Below are positions 16,261-25,538 of a stretch of 64,000 nucleotides of DNA, piece after piece. A model generated the notes under the pieces. The model was not told the origin of the DNA and did no database searches. It saw nothing but the letters and a program-made list of their open reading frames with translations. Position numbers and translations under genes: made by a program. Location: the NCBI RefSeq assembly GCF_032271945.1, contig NZ_CP130319.1, forward strand, positions 5,103,001-5,167,000, in the 5' to 3' direction. Position 1 is the stretch's first letter; each line of letters starts with the position of its first letter. Source of the stretch: Paenibacillus sp. MBLB1832 (lineage in GTDB: Bacteria; Bacillota; Bacilli; Paenibacillales; NBRC-103111).

Positions 16261-17418
16261 TTAATATTGTTGATTTTTTTCCTTCATCTTGAGCATACCC
16301 GTATTCGTAATCTTCACTTTCACGATGATGTTCCCGAGCTTGTAGTCGGTCAACGGATTGGTACCGTAGTTCGTCAGTTTGCCCCAAGCGGCTGAATTCT
16401 GTCGATACAAGACATGCTCCAGTCCGTATACATCGGCTCCTCGATTTTGACCGTGTTGAAAGGTCCGTTCCACTTCCTCGGTAACTTCTTTGGAAACTAA
16501 CTGTTCCAACGTATCCTCATCCACCAACTCAAACACTTCCGCAACGGCCGTGGCGGCTGCAATCTCGAGATCAAATACAGGCAGGTCGCCATCCACGCGT
16601 ACCTTGATGTGTGACTTTGGTTTAATAAGGACATTTTGAATAGGCTTGCCCTCTTTATAGATCAACAAAGGTGTACGCTTTGTATGCTCATTCAACCATC
16701 TTAAACCAAGTAACTCGGTCAAAGAAAACCATTCCAACTGGTGGTGCAAATTGAGCGTATAAGCCCCGTTCACCATTAATTTGGGGTCTGGCTTTTCATT
16801 TTTCAACCATACATCTTTCACGATGTCCAAGGAAGGCAGCATAATCATCTGACCAGGCTCTCTAATATGAGAGACCACACCGAATAAACGGCGTGGAACA
16901 ATATAAGAACTTTGCCGATAATTATCGGTGGGTTGCATCAAGATAGAGCTCATCGGTGAGACGTTAAAAAACGGGACGATCGAGAACACCGACTCAATCG
17001 GCTGGTCTGTACTATACACCCATTGGGTAAATCTCGTTTCGCTGTAACGGATCGAACCGTCAGTATACTTGCCAATCCCTTGACCTAACGCTCGTTTGGT
17101 AAATAAATAAGCACCGATGTGTCCCCAGAAAACGCGCTGCTGCGACGTCTTATAGAGCTTATTAAACGCTTCGCTAGGTGTTGCACCTTCTTCTTTACCT
17201 ACCCAGATTAACGGCGGCTGTGTAGATTGACCTCCCTCTTGCTTCGCCACGCTTGCGAAATCCAGCATTTGCCCATAGACGATAAACTTCCCATCTTTAT
17301 AATCGAAGCCGACGGCTGTCATGTAATTCGTATCTTGAATCGTTTTCATATCCCAACAACCCGTCAGACTGCCTAGTAAGAAGATCCCTATTACACACTT
17401 GACTAAAATATTTCTCAT
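16261..17418 (-). CDS. Ger(x)C family spore germination lipoprotein
   Basis: A 385-residue lipoprotein with lipobox LTGC (Cys21), immediately followed by the family start WDMKTIQDTNYMTAVGFDY. The three-domain GerC fold is suggested by length and by conserved GHIGAYLFTKRALGQG (about 98-113) and the C-terminal QHGQNRGADVYGLE segment. GerC subunits sit on the outer face of the spore inner membrane and are needed for receptor function. The start overlaps the GerA-family stop by one base (TAATG). Confidence 0.93.
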   Translation of the reverse strand: MRNILVKCVIGIFLLGSLTGCWDMKTIQDTNYMTAVGFDYKDGKFIVYGQMLDFASVAKQEGGQSTQPPLIWVGKEEGATPSEAFNKLYKTSQQRVFWGHIGAYLFTKRALGQGIGKYTDGSIRYSETRFTQWVYSTDQPIESVFSIVPFFNVSPMSSILMQPTDNYRQSSYIVPRRLFGVVSHIREPGQMIMLPSLDIVKDVWLKNEKPDPKLMVNGAYTLNLHHQLEWFSLTELLGLRWLNEHTKRTPLLIYKEGKPIQNVLIKPKSHIKVRVDGDLPVFDLEIAAATAVAEVFELVDEDTLEQLVSKEVTEEVERTFQHGQNRGADVYGLEHVLYRQNSAAWGKLTNYGTNPLTDYKLGNIIVKVKITNTGMLKMKEKNQQY

Positions 17419-18869
17419 TAGCCACGTTCACCGCCTTGTCGGGTATCATCCTTCGGGCTAAGATCATGGGGCCTTCGCGAAAGCTTCTTCCACGGCTTGG
17501 CCACAAGAGAAGTCCATATTTCTCCCAATTGAGGAGGCGAAAGCGGGGAGAGATACGGCACGCCGAACGACTCAAGCGTCGACATGAACAGCACAAGTCC
17601 CATCAGAGAAATCATGAAACCATAAATACCAAACATCGTGGAAAATAAAAGGATCACGATTCGCAGAATCGTAATCGATCCCGCGAGAGATTGATTCACG
17701 AGGGTATACATGGAGATTGTAGACAAGGAAGTCACGACCAAGGTTGTTGGGCTTGTAATACCCGAACGAATGGCCGCATCTCCCACAATCAGACCGCCGA
17801 CTACCGTGACTGTTTGACCAACGACTTTGGGCAACCTGGCGCCAGCTTCTCGAAACAGCTCAAATAACACCAGCATGATGATAAAATCCATCGGGCCTGA
17901 TAGTGGTAATCCTAGCCGTGACGAGGAGATCGTGGCAACGAGTTGATACGGAATTTGGTCCAAATTAAAGCTGGACACCGAGATCCAGAGGCCTGGCAAT
18001 AAGACCGAAACGAGCAGGCCAATCAATCGCAGTAAACGCTCAAACGTGACGTAATAATAGGGATTATGGATATCTTCTGGTGAGTTTAAAATATAGGTCA
18101 AGTTGGCAGGCGCTAGCAGCACCATCGGTGATCCATCCACGATGATGGCGAATCGGCCTCGCAGCAAGCTATCCGCGACAAAGTCTGGCCGCCCCGTGTA
18201 ATTTAGCAGCGGAAATAGGGCATATTTTCTTCCCGACAACACTTCTTCAAGTTGAACGCTGCTGATTACAGCGTCGACATCCACCGATTGCAAACGATCC
18301 CTTGCTTCTTGCAAGATCGACTCATTCAACACATCTCCAAGATATAGTAAAGCGACCGTCGTGTTGCTTCTTCGTCCCAATGAAATCTTCTCACAGCATA
18401 AACTAGGCGTCGCCAATCGTTTGCGAACTAAGGCGATATTCGTGACGGCATCTTCCGTGAAGCCGTCACGAGGTCCTTTAATCGAAGTTTCCGTACTTGA
18501 TTCTTCGGGCGAACGATTCGGAGGTGATGCTATATCCAACGTATAGATTTGCTGTGTCCTTTCGAAAAAAAGGATGAGCTGTCCCCCATAGACCGATAGC
18601 TTCATATCTTCAATGACCTGCCGACCTGTGAGTTGTCTTAATTGCAGCAGCAAGCTCAAATCAAGACCCTCTTGATTGCGATAGTAGTTGCTTTCAATGA
18701 AAGTCTGAAGCTTAGGGAGCACGAGACCGTCAATGAGATCCGTTCGGACCATGCCCTCACAATAGAGCATCGTCACACGTTCAACTACGCTCCCCTGCGT
18801 CACAGGGTACGTTTTTAGTACAACATCTTCAGAGAGTGCGAACCATTCGCGGAAATCATGCTCATTCAC
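17418..18869 (-). CDS. GerA family spore germination protein
   Basis: A 483-residue germinant-receptor A subunit: N-terminal soluble domain (about 1-240, with VTMLYCEGMVRTDLIDGLV and LLNYTGRPDFVADSLLRGRFAIIVDGSP), then about five membrane segments (about 285-440), including SSSRLGLPLSGPMDFIIMLVLFELFREAG and VGGLIVGDAAI. The soluble and membrane parts build the oligomeric ion channel that opens when germinant binds the B subunit. The gene abuts the GerB gene (stop at 18870). Expression is expected in the forespore. Confidence 0.93.
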   Translation of the reverse strand: MNEHDFREWFALSEDVVLKTYPVTQGSVVERVTMLYCEGMVRTDLIDGLVLPKLQTFIESNYYRNQEGLDLSLLLQLRQLTGRQVIEDMKLSVYGGQLILFFERTQQIYTLDIASPPNRSPEESSTETSIKGPRDGFTEDAVTNIALVRKRLATPSLCCEKISLGRRSNTTVALLYLGDVLNESILQEARDRLQSVDVDAVISSVQLEEVLSGRKYALFPLLNYTGRPDFVADSLLRGRFAIIVDGSPMVLLAPANLTYILNSPEDIHNPYYYVTFERLLRLIGLLVSVLLPGLWISVSSFNLDQIPYQLVATISSSRLGLPLSGPMDFIIMLVLFELFREAGARLPKVVGQTVTVVGGLIVGDAAIRSGITSPTTLVVTSLSTISMYTLVNQSLAGSITILRIVILLFSTMFGIYGFMISLMGLVLFMSTLESFGVPYLSPLSPPQLGEIWTSLVAKPWKKLSRRPHDLSPKDDTRQGGERG

Positions 18870-19961
18870 TTAGGCCTTCGTCTCCTTTCCCCTGATAGGC
18901 AGCATGGCAACAATCAGTAAGAACAACGTTAGTACAATGCCTGCTGCGAACATGTACGTGTAGTAGTCGTTTTGCAGCCACTTCACCATCTGGTTATCCG
19001 AAACGGGATATAGACATAATGCGAAAATACCAAGGCAGATCCAGATCAGGACGTGCGACCGCGTTGATTTCTTCTGAATCTTCAGGACATCGACACTGAT
19101 AAACAACAAGATAGAAGTTCGCATGCTTGAACCTGAAATCCATTGGAAAATAGATAAGAAATCTAGGTGGGAAATATATTTCCCAAGCGTCACCATCCGC
19201 CATTGCTCAAAGGCTGGATATCGTAAGTCCGCTGACTCGAATGGACCAAATATCGCGATAGCTCCAGTTAAGGGGCCGATCGTAAGACCAATGATACACA
19301 CGGTCAGAATGAGCAGCCCTCGCAAACGAATGCGCGTTCGCACATGATGCTGCATCACGAGAATACTCATGATTTCGAAGGAAGCACTGCAGGTAAGTAA
19401 GACGGAGATGAATGTAGGTCCATATCCGTGAGTGAAAAGCGGTGTGAGCATGGTGTAATCCTTGTATTGAAAGTTGGCTCCCATTACGAAGTAACCAAGC
19501 GCAATAACGGCTGGCAATAGGAGACCTGAGGAAATGGCAATCGCCTTAATCCCTTCTCTGGCGGCAAAAAAACAAAATATCACAAACACCCCTGTAATAA
19601 AAAATAGGGGCGTTCTTGGCAGATACGTAACGTGCGTCCACATTGTGACGTCCCTGATCGTGACAACAGCGTGGACCAAGCAGATTAGCGCAACAAGACC
19701 TTGCATCGCGTGCATAACCCATTTCCCTAATCTCATTTGAATCCAGCCCATTAACTCTTCCTGCTTAGATCGTCTAACGATGAAATAAATCAGACAAGCC
19801 CAGATCAGCATTGGCATTATGGCAAGTACGGCACCAAACCAAGAATCCCTCTTGCCATAGTGAAGCAATACAGGGATGAGCAGCACATGATTCGAAATTC
19901 CAATCGACATCATCAAAATCATATACAATTGCAGGGAAGTGATCTGCTTTTTCCCAGACAT
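18870..19961 (-). CDS. GerB family endospore germination permease
   Basis: A 363-residue membrane protein of the amino-acid permease (APC) fold with about ten transmembrane segments. It is the B subunit of the receptor and is thought to bind the small germinant (amino acid or sugar). I chose the ATG at 19961, 6 bases after GGAG, rather than the TTG at 19973 that contains that ribosome site. It is the first gene of a B-A-C ordered receptor operon; the classical order is A-B-C, but B-A-C also occurs in Bacillaceae and relatives. Confidence 0.88.
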   Translation of the reverse strand: MSGKKQITSLQLYMILMMSIGISNHVLLIPVLLHYGKRDSWFGAVLAIMPMLIWACLIYFIVRRSKQEELMGWIQMRLGKWVMHAMQGLVALICLVHAVVTIRDVTMWTHVTYLPRTPLFFITGVFVIFCFFAAREGIKAIAISSGLLLPAVIALGYFVMGANFQYKDYTMLTPLFTHGYGPTFISVLLTCSASFEIMSILVMQHHVRTRIRLRGLLILTVCIIGLTIGPLTGAIAIFGPFESADLRYPAFEQWRMVTLGKYISHLDFLSIFQWISGSSMRTSILLFISVDVLKIQKKSTRSHVLIWICLGIFALCLYPVSDNQMVKWLQNDYYTYMFAAGIVLTLFLLIVAMLPIRGKETKA

Positions 19962-20051
19962 AGAAATCTCCAACTTAGGTATGACGTGGAAAATCAGAAA
20001 TCGGTATCGTTAAGTTCTCCCTCTTCTGGTAAATTATTCGTAATACACAGG

Positions 20052-20081
20052 AAGAGGGGTGTCCGTCGCCGGACACCCCTC
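20052..20081 (-). terminator. strong hairpin after the YjcZ-like gene
   Basis: Thirteen perfect base pairs, AGAGGGGTGTCCG (20052-20064) with CGGACACCCCTCT (20069-20081), close a 4-base loop. It lies 21 bases beyond the small gene stop. T runs on either side are poor, so it may act as a terminator or as an RNA 3' end stabiliser. Confidence 0.6.
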
Positions 20082-20101
20082 TCTACAAACCATTGCTATA
20101 T

Positions 20102-20179
20102 TTAGAATGTTGCCAATATGATAACCAACAAAATGTACAATACCAGTACAACAGCTGTGCTAGAGCCAACGTGTGACAT
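20102..20179 (-). CDS. YjcZ-like sporulation mini-protein (25 residues)
   Basis: A tiny gene. The product begins MSHVGSSTAVVLVLYILLV and is almost wholly one hydrophobic helix, with the pattern (A/V)-V-L-x-L-(Y/F)-I-L-L-V-I-I of YjcZ-family peptides, which are small coat- or membrane-associated proteins in spore formers. The ribosome site GGAGGAGGG is exceptionally strong and 8 bases from the ATG, and a 13-bp hairpin follows the stop; together these support a real gene. It reads in the same direction as, and just upstream of, the germinant-receptor operon. Confidence 0.75.
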   Translation of the reverse strand: MSHVGSSTAVVLVLYILLVIILATF

Positions 20180-20269
20180 GGTTATTTCCCTCCTCCGCCT
20201 GCTGCGATCCTTATCTTGGTTGTTCCTTATATCTTATGTCGGGCAGGGCGAATGAGTATGGACGAATGA

Positions 20270-22591
20270 CTACTCCCCTTGAAGAAAAGGAGTTAATTCA
20301 CCTAGATAACAGACATCAAGGTGATGGAGCGGTCTTGTACACGCTGTATAGAACAGCTTGCGTTCCTTCGCTTCTGCATAGACAGCCGCCCCAGCGTTAT
20401 AAATGATGACCGCGTCGAACTCGAGCCCTTTGGCGAGGTACGCCGGCAGAATCATCACGCCTGCCTCGTAGTGCAGCGTGTCCTTGCGGATCCACGCGAG
20501 CTCCGGCAGCCGCGGCTTCAAGCGTGCGTGCGCAGACGCTGTCTCGCGCTCGGTCTTGCAAATGATCGCGATGGTGCCTGCGCCTCCCTCGCGCCGATGT
20601 TGGACCGCCTCCTCGACGAGGCGATCCAGCTCATGCTCGTCAGCCGCGCGCAGCAGGCGCGGCGCCTCGCCGCTGCGGCTGAACGGTTCCACCGGTTCGC
20701 CGCCGGGCAGTACCTGACACGCGAATTCGGTGATTTCGCGTGTGGAGCGGTAGCTCTTGACGAGACGGATCGTTTCCGTCTCGTCTTCCCCCATCAGCTC
20801 GCTGATCGAGCTGTAGCCGTGTGTGTCGGACGGCGCGGCGGCGTTGCCGGCCGTTACGTTGGCCGTTACGCTCGCGTTCGCGTGCGTGAAGATGCCTTGG
20901 TTCCAATCGCCTAAGAGCGTGAACCTTGCGCGAGGGAATAGCTTCTTCAAGTACGCATAGTGAAACGGCGAGTAATCCTGCGCTTCATCGACGAGACAGT
21001 AGCGGATCGTGCCGATCCGCAGTTGTCCTTCGAGGAGCCCTTTGAGATAGACGAGCGGTGTCGCATCCTCGTAGAGTAAGTCGCCTTGCTCCAGCGCCTT
21101 CACCGTGAAGGCGCTAATCGCTGCCCAGCCTTCTGGCAGCGGCTGACCCGTCAATTCGGCGAGTTCCTGCTGCAAGCCCCCGTCCGCGAAAATCCCCTGA
21201 TACATTCCCAGCACATCGATGTATGCCAGCTTTTGCGCTTTTTCCTTGAGCGGAGCAATCGCTTTATGCGCCTTGATCCGGCTCATTTTCTTCATTTCCG
21301 GCTCGGTGCCCATATATTTCGGTTCACGGACAAGCTTGCGATAGAACCGCTTCTGCACATCGGCCTGGAACACCTCGAGCTGTTCCAAAATCCACTCTGA
21401 TAGCTGCTCCATCCGTTCGCCGATCGCGAGAATCGATGTTTTGCTATAGAAGCGTTCGCTCAGCTCGTCCCCTGTAATTAAGACCTTTTTCCCCACAGCA
21501 AGATCAAGGAAGCGGATCCCGCCGCCTTTCAGTTTTTCCCCATACGCTTCGATGAGGGCTAGGAAAGCTTCTGACGTCTTGTACGTAATGCTTTGGATGC
21601 GTGTCGTATAGCCTGGATCAGTATCCGTCCCTGTCAAAATAAATTCCAGCTGATCATACGGATCTTCCAGCCTCAGCCCCGTATCTGTCAGCTTATGTGT
21701 CAAATAATCCTGAAACGTCGTCTGCTGCATCGTCGCTTCGCCCAGCTCGGGCAGTACGCGAGAGACATAATCGCTGAACAGGGAGTTCGGCGAGAAAAGA
21801 ATCATATTATCGGCGCTCAGTGTCGTCCGATATTTATACAGCAGATACGCGATGCGCTGCAAGGCTACAGACGTCTTGCCGCTGCCCGCTGCGCCTTGCA
21901 CGACAAGCACTTTGTGCCGATCATCGCGAATGATCCCATTCTGCTCGCGCTGAATCGTCGTGACGATGGAGCTCATCTTCTCGTCTGCGCTGCGGCTGAG
22001 CATCATCTGGAGCATTTCGTCGCCGATGGATAAGCCCGTGTCGAACAGATCCTGAAGCGCTCCCGCTTTAATAATGTATTGGCGCTTTAGCAGCAGCTCG
22101 CCGCTTACATCCATCTCAGGTGTCCGATACGTCGCTGGACCTGGCGGATAATCGTAGAACAAGCTGGCGATCGGTGCGCGCCAGTCATAGATGAGAATCT
22201 CATCGGTTGTGTTATCGATGAACGAGGTTAACCCGATGTAGATCTTCTCGCGCTCTTGTTCGCCCCGCTCCTGGAAATCGATGCGCGAGAAGTACGGCGC
22301 ATCCACGACCCGCTGCAGCTTGCGCAGCGCATCCTGCGCGTGTCGATAGCTGCGCTCCTGCCCTTGGAGCACATGCTCCTGTTGGGCCATACTCGCTGCC
22401 GTTTCGATAATGTCATCAGCATTATCCGCATTGACGGAAATATCGTCCCAGAAGCTGCGGCCGATAGCCGTCGCTTCGGCGCGGCGTTCATCCACCGTCG
22501 TGCGCAGCTCTTCGATCCGCCCCTGAATGAGGCCGCGCACTGCCGTGACGCGCTGCGCTTCCTTTTCGCGTTCTTCCTTACCAATCGCCAT
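20270..22591 (-). CDS. helD: HelD-like superfamily 1 helicase/RNA polymerase recycling factor
   Basis: A 773-residue SF1 helicase-like ATPase of HelD type: an N-terminal helical arm (about 1-100), then YDWRAPIASLFYDYPPGPA, Walker A VQGAAGSGKTSVALQRIAYL (about 210-229), Walker B LVDEAQDYS (about 525-533), SYRSTREI (about 610) and a C-terminal AKGLEFDAVIIY plus FYTACTRPL. In Bacillus subtilis and mycobacteria HelD enters RNA polymerase channels and uses ATP to free stalled enzyme from DNA. The ATG at 22591 follows GGGAG and avoids overlap with the ABC ATPase. It lies 25 bases after that ATPase, so it is likely the last gene of the ABC-2 operon. Confidence 0.9.
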   Translation of the reverse strand: MAIGKEEREKEAQRVTAVRGLIQGRIEELRTTVDERRAEATAIGRSFWDDISVNADNADDIIETAASMAQQEHVLQGQERSYRHAQDALRKLQRVVDAPYFSRIDFQERGEQEREKIYIGLTSFIDNTTDEILIYDWRAPIASLFYDYPPGPATYRTPEMDVSGELLLKRQYIIKAGALQDLFDTGLSIGDEMLQMMLSRSADEKMSSIVTTIQREQNGIIRDDRHKVLVVQGAAGSGKTSVALQRIAYLLYKYRTTLSADNMILFSPNSLFSDYVSRVLPELGEATMQQTTFQDYLTHKLTDTGLRLEDPYDQLEFILTGTDTDPGYTTRIQSITYKTSEAFLALIEAYGEKLKGGGIRFLDLAVGKKVLITGDELSERFYSKTSILAIGERMEQLSEWILEQLEVFQADVQKRFYRKLVREPKYMGTEPEMKKMSRIKAHKAIAPLKEKAQKLAYIDVLGMYQGIFADGGLQQELAELTGQPLPEGWAAISAFTVKALEQGDLLYEDATPLVYLKGLLEGQLRIGTIRYCLVDEAQDYSPFHYAYLKKLFPRARFTLLGDWNQGIFTHANASVTANVTAGNAAAPSDTHGYSSISELMGEDETETIRLVKSYRSTREITEFACQVLPGGEPVEPFSRSGEAPRLLRAADEHELDRLVEEAVQHRREGGAGTIAIICKTERETASAHARLKPRLPELAWIRKDTLHYEAGVMILPAYLAKGLEFDAVIIYNAGAAVYAEAKERKLFYTACTRPLHHLDVCYLGELTPFLQGE

Positions 22592-22616
22592 GATTTCAAC
22601 CCACTCCCATTCTGCT

Positions 22617-23588
22617 CTATTTATAAACCGTTTGAATGACTTCTTCAAAGTCCGGCTCTTCCATATGGACATCCTCCATATCGCCCCAATCGCTGACTAC
22701 GCGAAGTACCTCCATCGCCTTCAACTCTTGGCGGTTACAAGCAAGTGTAAGCAAGTTCCCTTCCTTTGCGACCACGCGAAAAGGAAGTTCCCACTGCGCT
22801 GGCACTCGAATATTGCCGCGAAAGCTCACTTTCATCATCGTCGGCAAGCCAATGCGTTCGCGCAGCTCGTCTATGGAACCATCATAGCCAATTTGTCCGT
22901 GATTGATGACAATCACTCTGGAGCATAGCTGCTCGATGTCGTCCATATCGTGTGTCGTTAGCAGGATCGTCTTTCCGAATTCCTGGTTCAACGTCTTGAG
23001 GAAGCCGCGTATGTTCCGCTTGGCCACGACATCGAGTCCGATCGTCGGTTCGTCCAGGAACAGAATCGCAGGATCATGCAGCATCGCCGCTGCCAAATCC
23101 GCACGCATCCGCTGACCTAGTGACAGCTTCCGCACGGGAGTGTCCAGGAACTCTTTTAACTCTAGCAGCTCCGATAGTTCTCCTAATCTGCGGCGAGCTG
23201 TCGCTGCCTCCACCCGATACATCGCGATCAGGATTTCATAGGAATCCTTCACGGGCAAATCCCACCAGAGCTGACTTCGTTGTCCGAACACGACGCCTAG
23301 CTGCCCAACAACCCGCTTCCTCTGCTTCTGCGGACTTTGTCCATGAATCAGCACCTCGCCTGAGGTGGGATGCAGGATGCCTGTGAGCATTTTGATCGTC
23401 GTCGACTTCCCTGCGCCATTAGGTCCAATATACCCGACGAACTCGCCAGTTTCAATCTTGAAGCTGATGTCGCGAACCGCTTCTTTCTCGGTGTACGCTC
23501 TTGAGAATAAGGTGCGAATGCCCGCGAATTTGCCTTCTTGGACGCGCGGGGTTTGAAACGTTTTGCGTAAATGGTTGACCGTGATCAT
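22617..23588 (-). CDS. ABC-2 type transporter ATPase
   Basis: A 323-residue ATPase: Walker A GPNGAGKST (about 55-63), signature LSLGQRMRADLA (about 155-166), Walker B ILFLDEPTIGLD (about 175-186), switch His in TTHDMDD, and a C-terminal accessory domain (about 240-323). The long N-terminal stretch before the first strand (LFSRAYTEKEAVRD) is typical of ATPases paired with the PF06182-type ABC-2 permeases encoded just upstream. Substrate unknown. Confidence 0.88.
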   Translation of the reverse strand: MITVNHLRKTFQTPRVQEGKFAGIRTLFSRAYTEKEAVRDISFKIETGEFVGYIGPNGAGKSTTIKMLTGILHPTSGEVLIHGQSPQKQRKRVVGQLGVVFGQRSQLWWDLPVKDSYEILIAMYRVEAATARRRLGELSELLELKEFLDTPVRKLSLGQRMRADLAAAMLHDPAILFLDEPTIGLDVVAKRNIRGFLKTLNQEFGKTILLTTHDMDDIEQLCSRVIVINHGQIGYDGSIDELRERIGLPTMMKVSFRGNIRVPAQWELPFRVVAKEGNLLTLACNRQELKAMEVLRVVSDWGDMEDVHMEEPDFEEVIQTVYK

Positions 23589-23625
23589 CTGGTTTAGGTA
23601 CTCCCCTCGTTGTTATAGGTGGATG

Positions 23626-24417
23626 TTAACTGCCCGTGCTTTGGTAGCGAGATAGTCCGATCTGCCAGATGCGCATAGCTAGCCAAAGGGCTGCAACCGC
23701 GACCCCCATCGTGCCAAGCAGCATACCAGCGCCCCCTTGATGCCTCAGAATGAAAAGCGACGGGATGTAGTTGACGAAAGCAACTGGAACCACGACAAGC
23801 AGCGCCCCCTGCAGCCACTTCGGATACAAGCTGAGTGGATAGCGAACCGCAGTTTGTGAGGCATCTTCGGTCATATTTTGAAGCGCTTCAATTCGGGTAA
23901 GCCAAAAGCCCGCAGCAGCCGTAGCCAAACCAACGGCGAATAAAATGACCGCGCCCGTCAGGATAATGAAGACTGTGTAGGGAATTGCGGACCAACCGAT
24001 CTGACCGGATTGTAGCAGTGCTCTCATCGAGACGACGAGCAGAAGGAGTCCTTGGGCTATTTCCGCGATTAGCAGCCGAGAGTTCTGAGTCATTAGGGCG
24101 AGCAACACCGGCACGGGTCGAATGAGAATCGCATCTAGATCTCCGGAAACGAGGTACTTCTCCAGATGATGTACGTCCGAGGCGAGTGTGCGGTAGATGG
24201 CTTTGGCCAACATCATGACGCCGTACAAGTAGCTCACTTCATAGAGGGACCAACCCTTGATCTCGCCGAAGCGCATCATCACAAGCGCCACCATCAGAAA
24301 TTCGGAGAGTTGAATGCATGCGGCCATGAGTGTTGAAAATATAAAATTAAACTTATATTGCATGCGGCTCTTCAAGCTAGCCTTAATGAGAAGGAGGAAT
24401 AATCGGATCGCTGTCAT
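23626..24417 (-). CDS. ABC-2 family transporter permease (second subunit)
   Basis: A 263-residue integral membrane protein with six predicted transmembrane helices and the family block DVHHLEKYLVSGDLDAILIRPV (split by position about 75-96), which marks the PF06182-type (DUF990) ABC-2 permeases. The start at 24417 overlaps the first permease stop (ATGA), with GGAGG 13 bases upstream. A longer frame to 24474 lies inside the upstream gene. It should form a heterodimer with the permease at 24414-25190. Confidence 0.85.
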   Translation of the reverse strand: MTAIRLFLLLIKASLKSRMQYKFNFIFSTLMAACIQLSEFLMVALVMMRFGEIKGWSLYEVSYLYGVMMLAKAIYRTLASDVHHLEKYLVSGDLDAILIRPVPVLLALMTQNSRLLIAEIAQGLLLLVVSMRALLQSGQIGWSAIPYTVFIILTGAVILFAVGLATAAAGFWLTRIEALQNMTEDASQTAVRYPLSLYPKWLQGALLVVVPVAFVNYIPSLFILRHQGGAGMLLGTMGVAVAALWLAMRIWQIGLSRYQSTGS

Positions 24418-25190
24418 CCGCCCTGCACCTCCAGTTTCCTGCGCACAGCAGCTGTCGCCAGCCCGCAGACACAAGTAAACCCGATCGCCCAGATGAGCGC
24501 GCCGAGTCCAGCAGTTCCATTTTCGAGACCTAAGTAGATGCGGGTTGGGTAATAAAGTTGATACGGATAGGGCGTAAACATGCTAATCGTTCTGAGCCAG
24601 TCTGGCAGCCATTCAATTGGGATGAAGAAGCCTGAAAGCAGCATAGCAAATGCGTAGTTGAGCCAATACAGCCACCGCGACTCTGTCGTCCATAGTGCTG
24701 CGACTCCGATCAAATAGTTCATACAGATGGAAAGATAAGAGGCCATACTAAGTGAAAGCGCCGTCCACCCAATAAGTGAAGCGTCGTGGGGAAGGCGTAA
24801 AGAGAAGATAAATACGTAGAGGATGTAAATCGGAATGCTTTTGTACAGGAATTGGTACCACACTTGGCCCCACTCGCGACTCATCGCTTGATAAAATAAA
24901 TGCACCGGCCGCATGAGGTCGAGGGCAATTTGCCCTGTGCGCACGGCTTGCTCAAGCCCGAGTCCATTCGTCGTGAACTGTGTCACCCAGAGAATGGCTT
25001 GGTTAAAGGCGATGTAGCCCACGATGCCGTTCGCGCCATACTCGCCTAGCGAGGTGGAGCTGCCGAGCCCTGTCCAAATGCTGGCATAAATGAAGCCGAA
25101 CACGGCGCTTACCGCATTATGCAGCAAATGCGAACCGCGATAGGGCAAGTTTCTTGCGTACGCCTTGCGCGCCAAAACGGCGAAAAGCAT
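24414..25190 (-). CDS. ABC-2 family transporter permease (first subunit)
   Basis: A 258-residue membrane protein, about six helices, with GLEQAVRTGQIALDLMRPV (about 83-101), the equivalent of the family block in its partner. AGGAGGTG sits 5 bases before the ATG at 25190, which fixes the start; the longer frame to 25271 has no ribosome site. It is the first gene of the operon permease-permease-ATPase-helD. Confidence 0.87.
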   Translation of the reverse strand: MLFAVLARKAYARNLPYRGSHLLHNAVSAVFGFIYASIWTGLGSSTSLGEYGANGIVGYIAFNQAILWVTQFTTNGLGLEQAVRTGQIALDLMRPVHLFYQAMSREWGQVWYQFLYKSIPIYILYVFIFSLRLPHDASLIGWTALSLSMASYLSICMNYLIGVAALWTTESRWLYWLNYAFAMLLSGFFIPIEWLPDWLRTISMFTPYPYQLYYPTRIYLGLENGTAGLGALIWAIGFTCVCGLATAAVRRKLEVQGG

Positions 25191-25331
25191 AAAACACCTC
25201 CTGTTTGCTGGTTCAGAAGCCAATAAAACGTGGTTGGTTCGTGCAGTCGCCGCGTAGAGACGGAGTTTCATCTTACCAAAATACCCCTGCCGTTGGCAAC
25301 AGTTATTTTTGGAGGGGGAAATTTACATAAT

Positions 25332-25359
25332 AAAAAAGCCACTCGGTTTTGGCTGAGTG
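25332..25359 (-). terminator. second hairpin after the LtaS-like gene
   Basis: On the minus strand CACTC (25359-25355) and GAGTG (25344-25340) form a short imperfect stem followed by GCTTTTTT. Between the LtaS-like stop (25539) and the permease start (25190) only this and the next hairpin were found; there is no gene in that 348-base stretch. Confidence 0.5.
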
Positions 25360-25386
25360 ACCTCGCTTATAATTAAATTTCAAATG

Positions 25387-25414
25387 AAAAAAGAGGGGCA
25401 TCGTATCCCCTCTT
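25387..25414 (-). terminator. terminator of the LtaS-like gene
   Basis: AAGAGGGG (25391-25398) pairs perfectly with CCCCTCTT (25407-25414); on the minus strand the stem is followed by TTTTTTC, a standard intrinsic terminator 125 bases after the stop codon. Confidence 0.75.
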
Positions 25415-25538
25415 CCTTCTCAATGAAAAGCCTGTGAGACTCAGGTGCCAACAAACTTTCTGAAGGCTCAATAAATAATATATACAGATATTAGCAGTTA
25501 ATTCATTTGAAATCAAGTACTTCTAACCGCCAGCTCCT

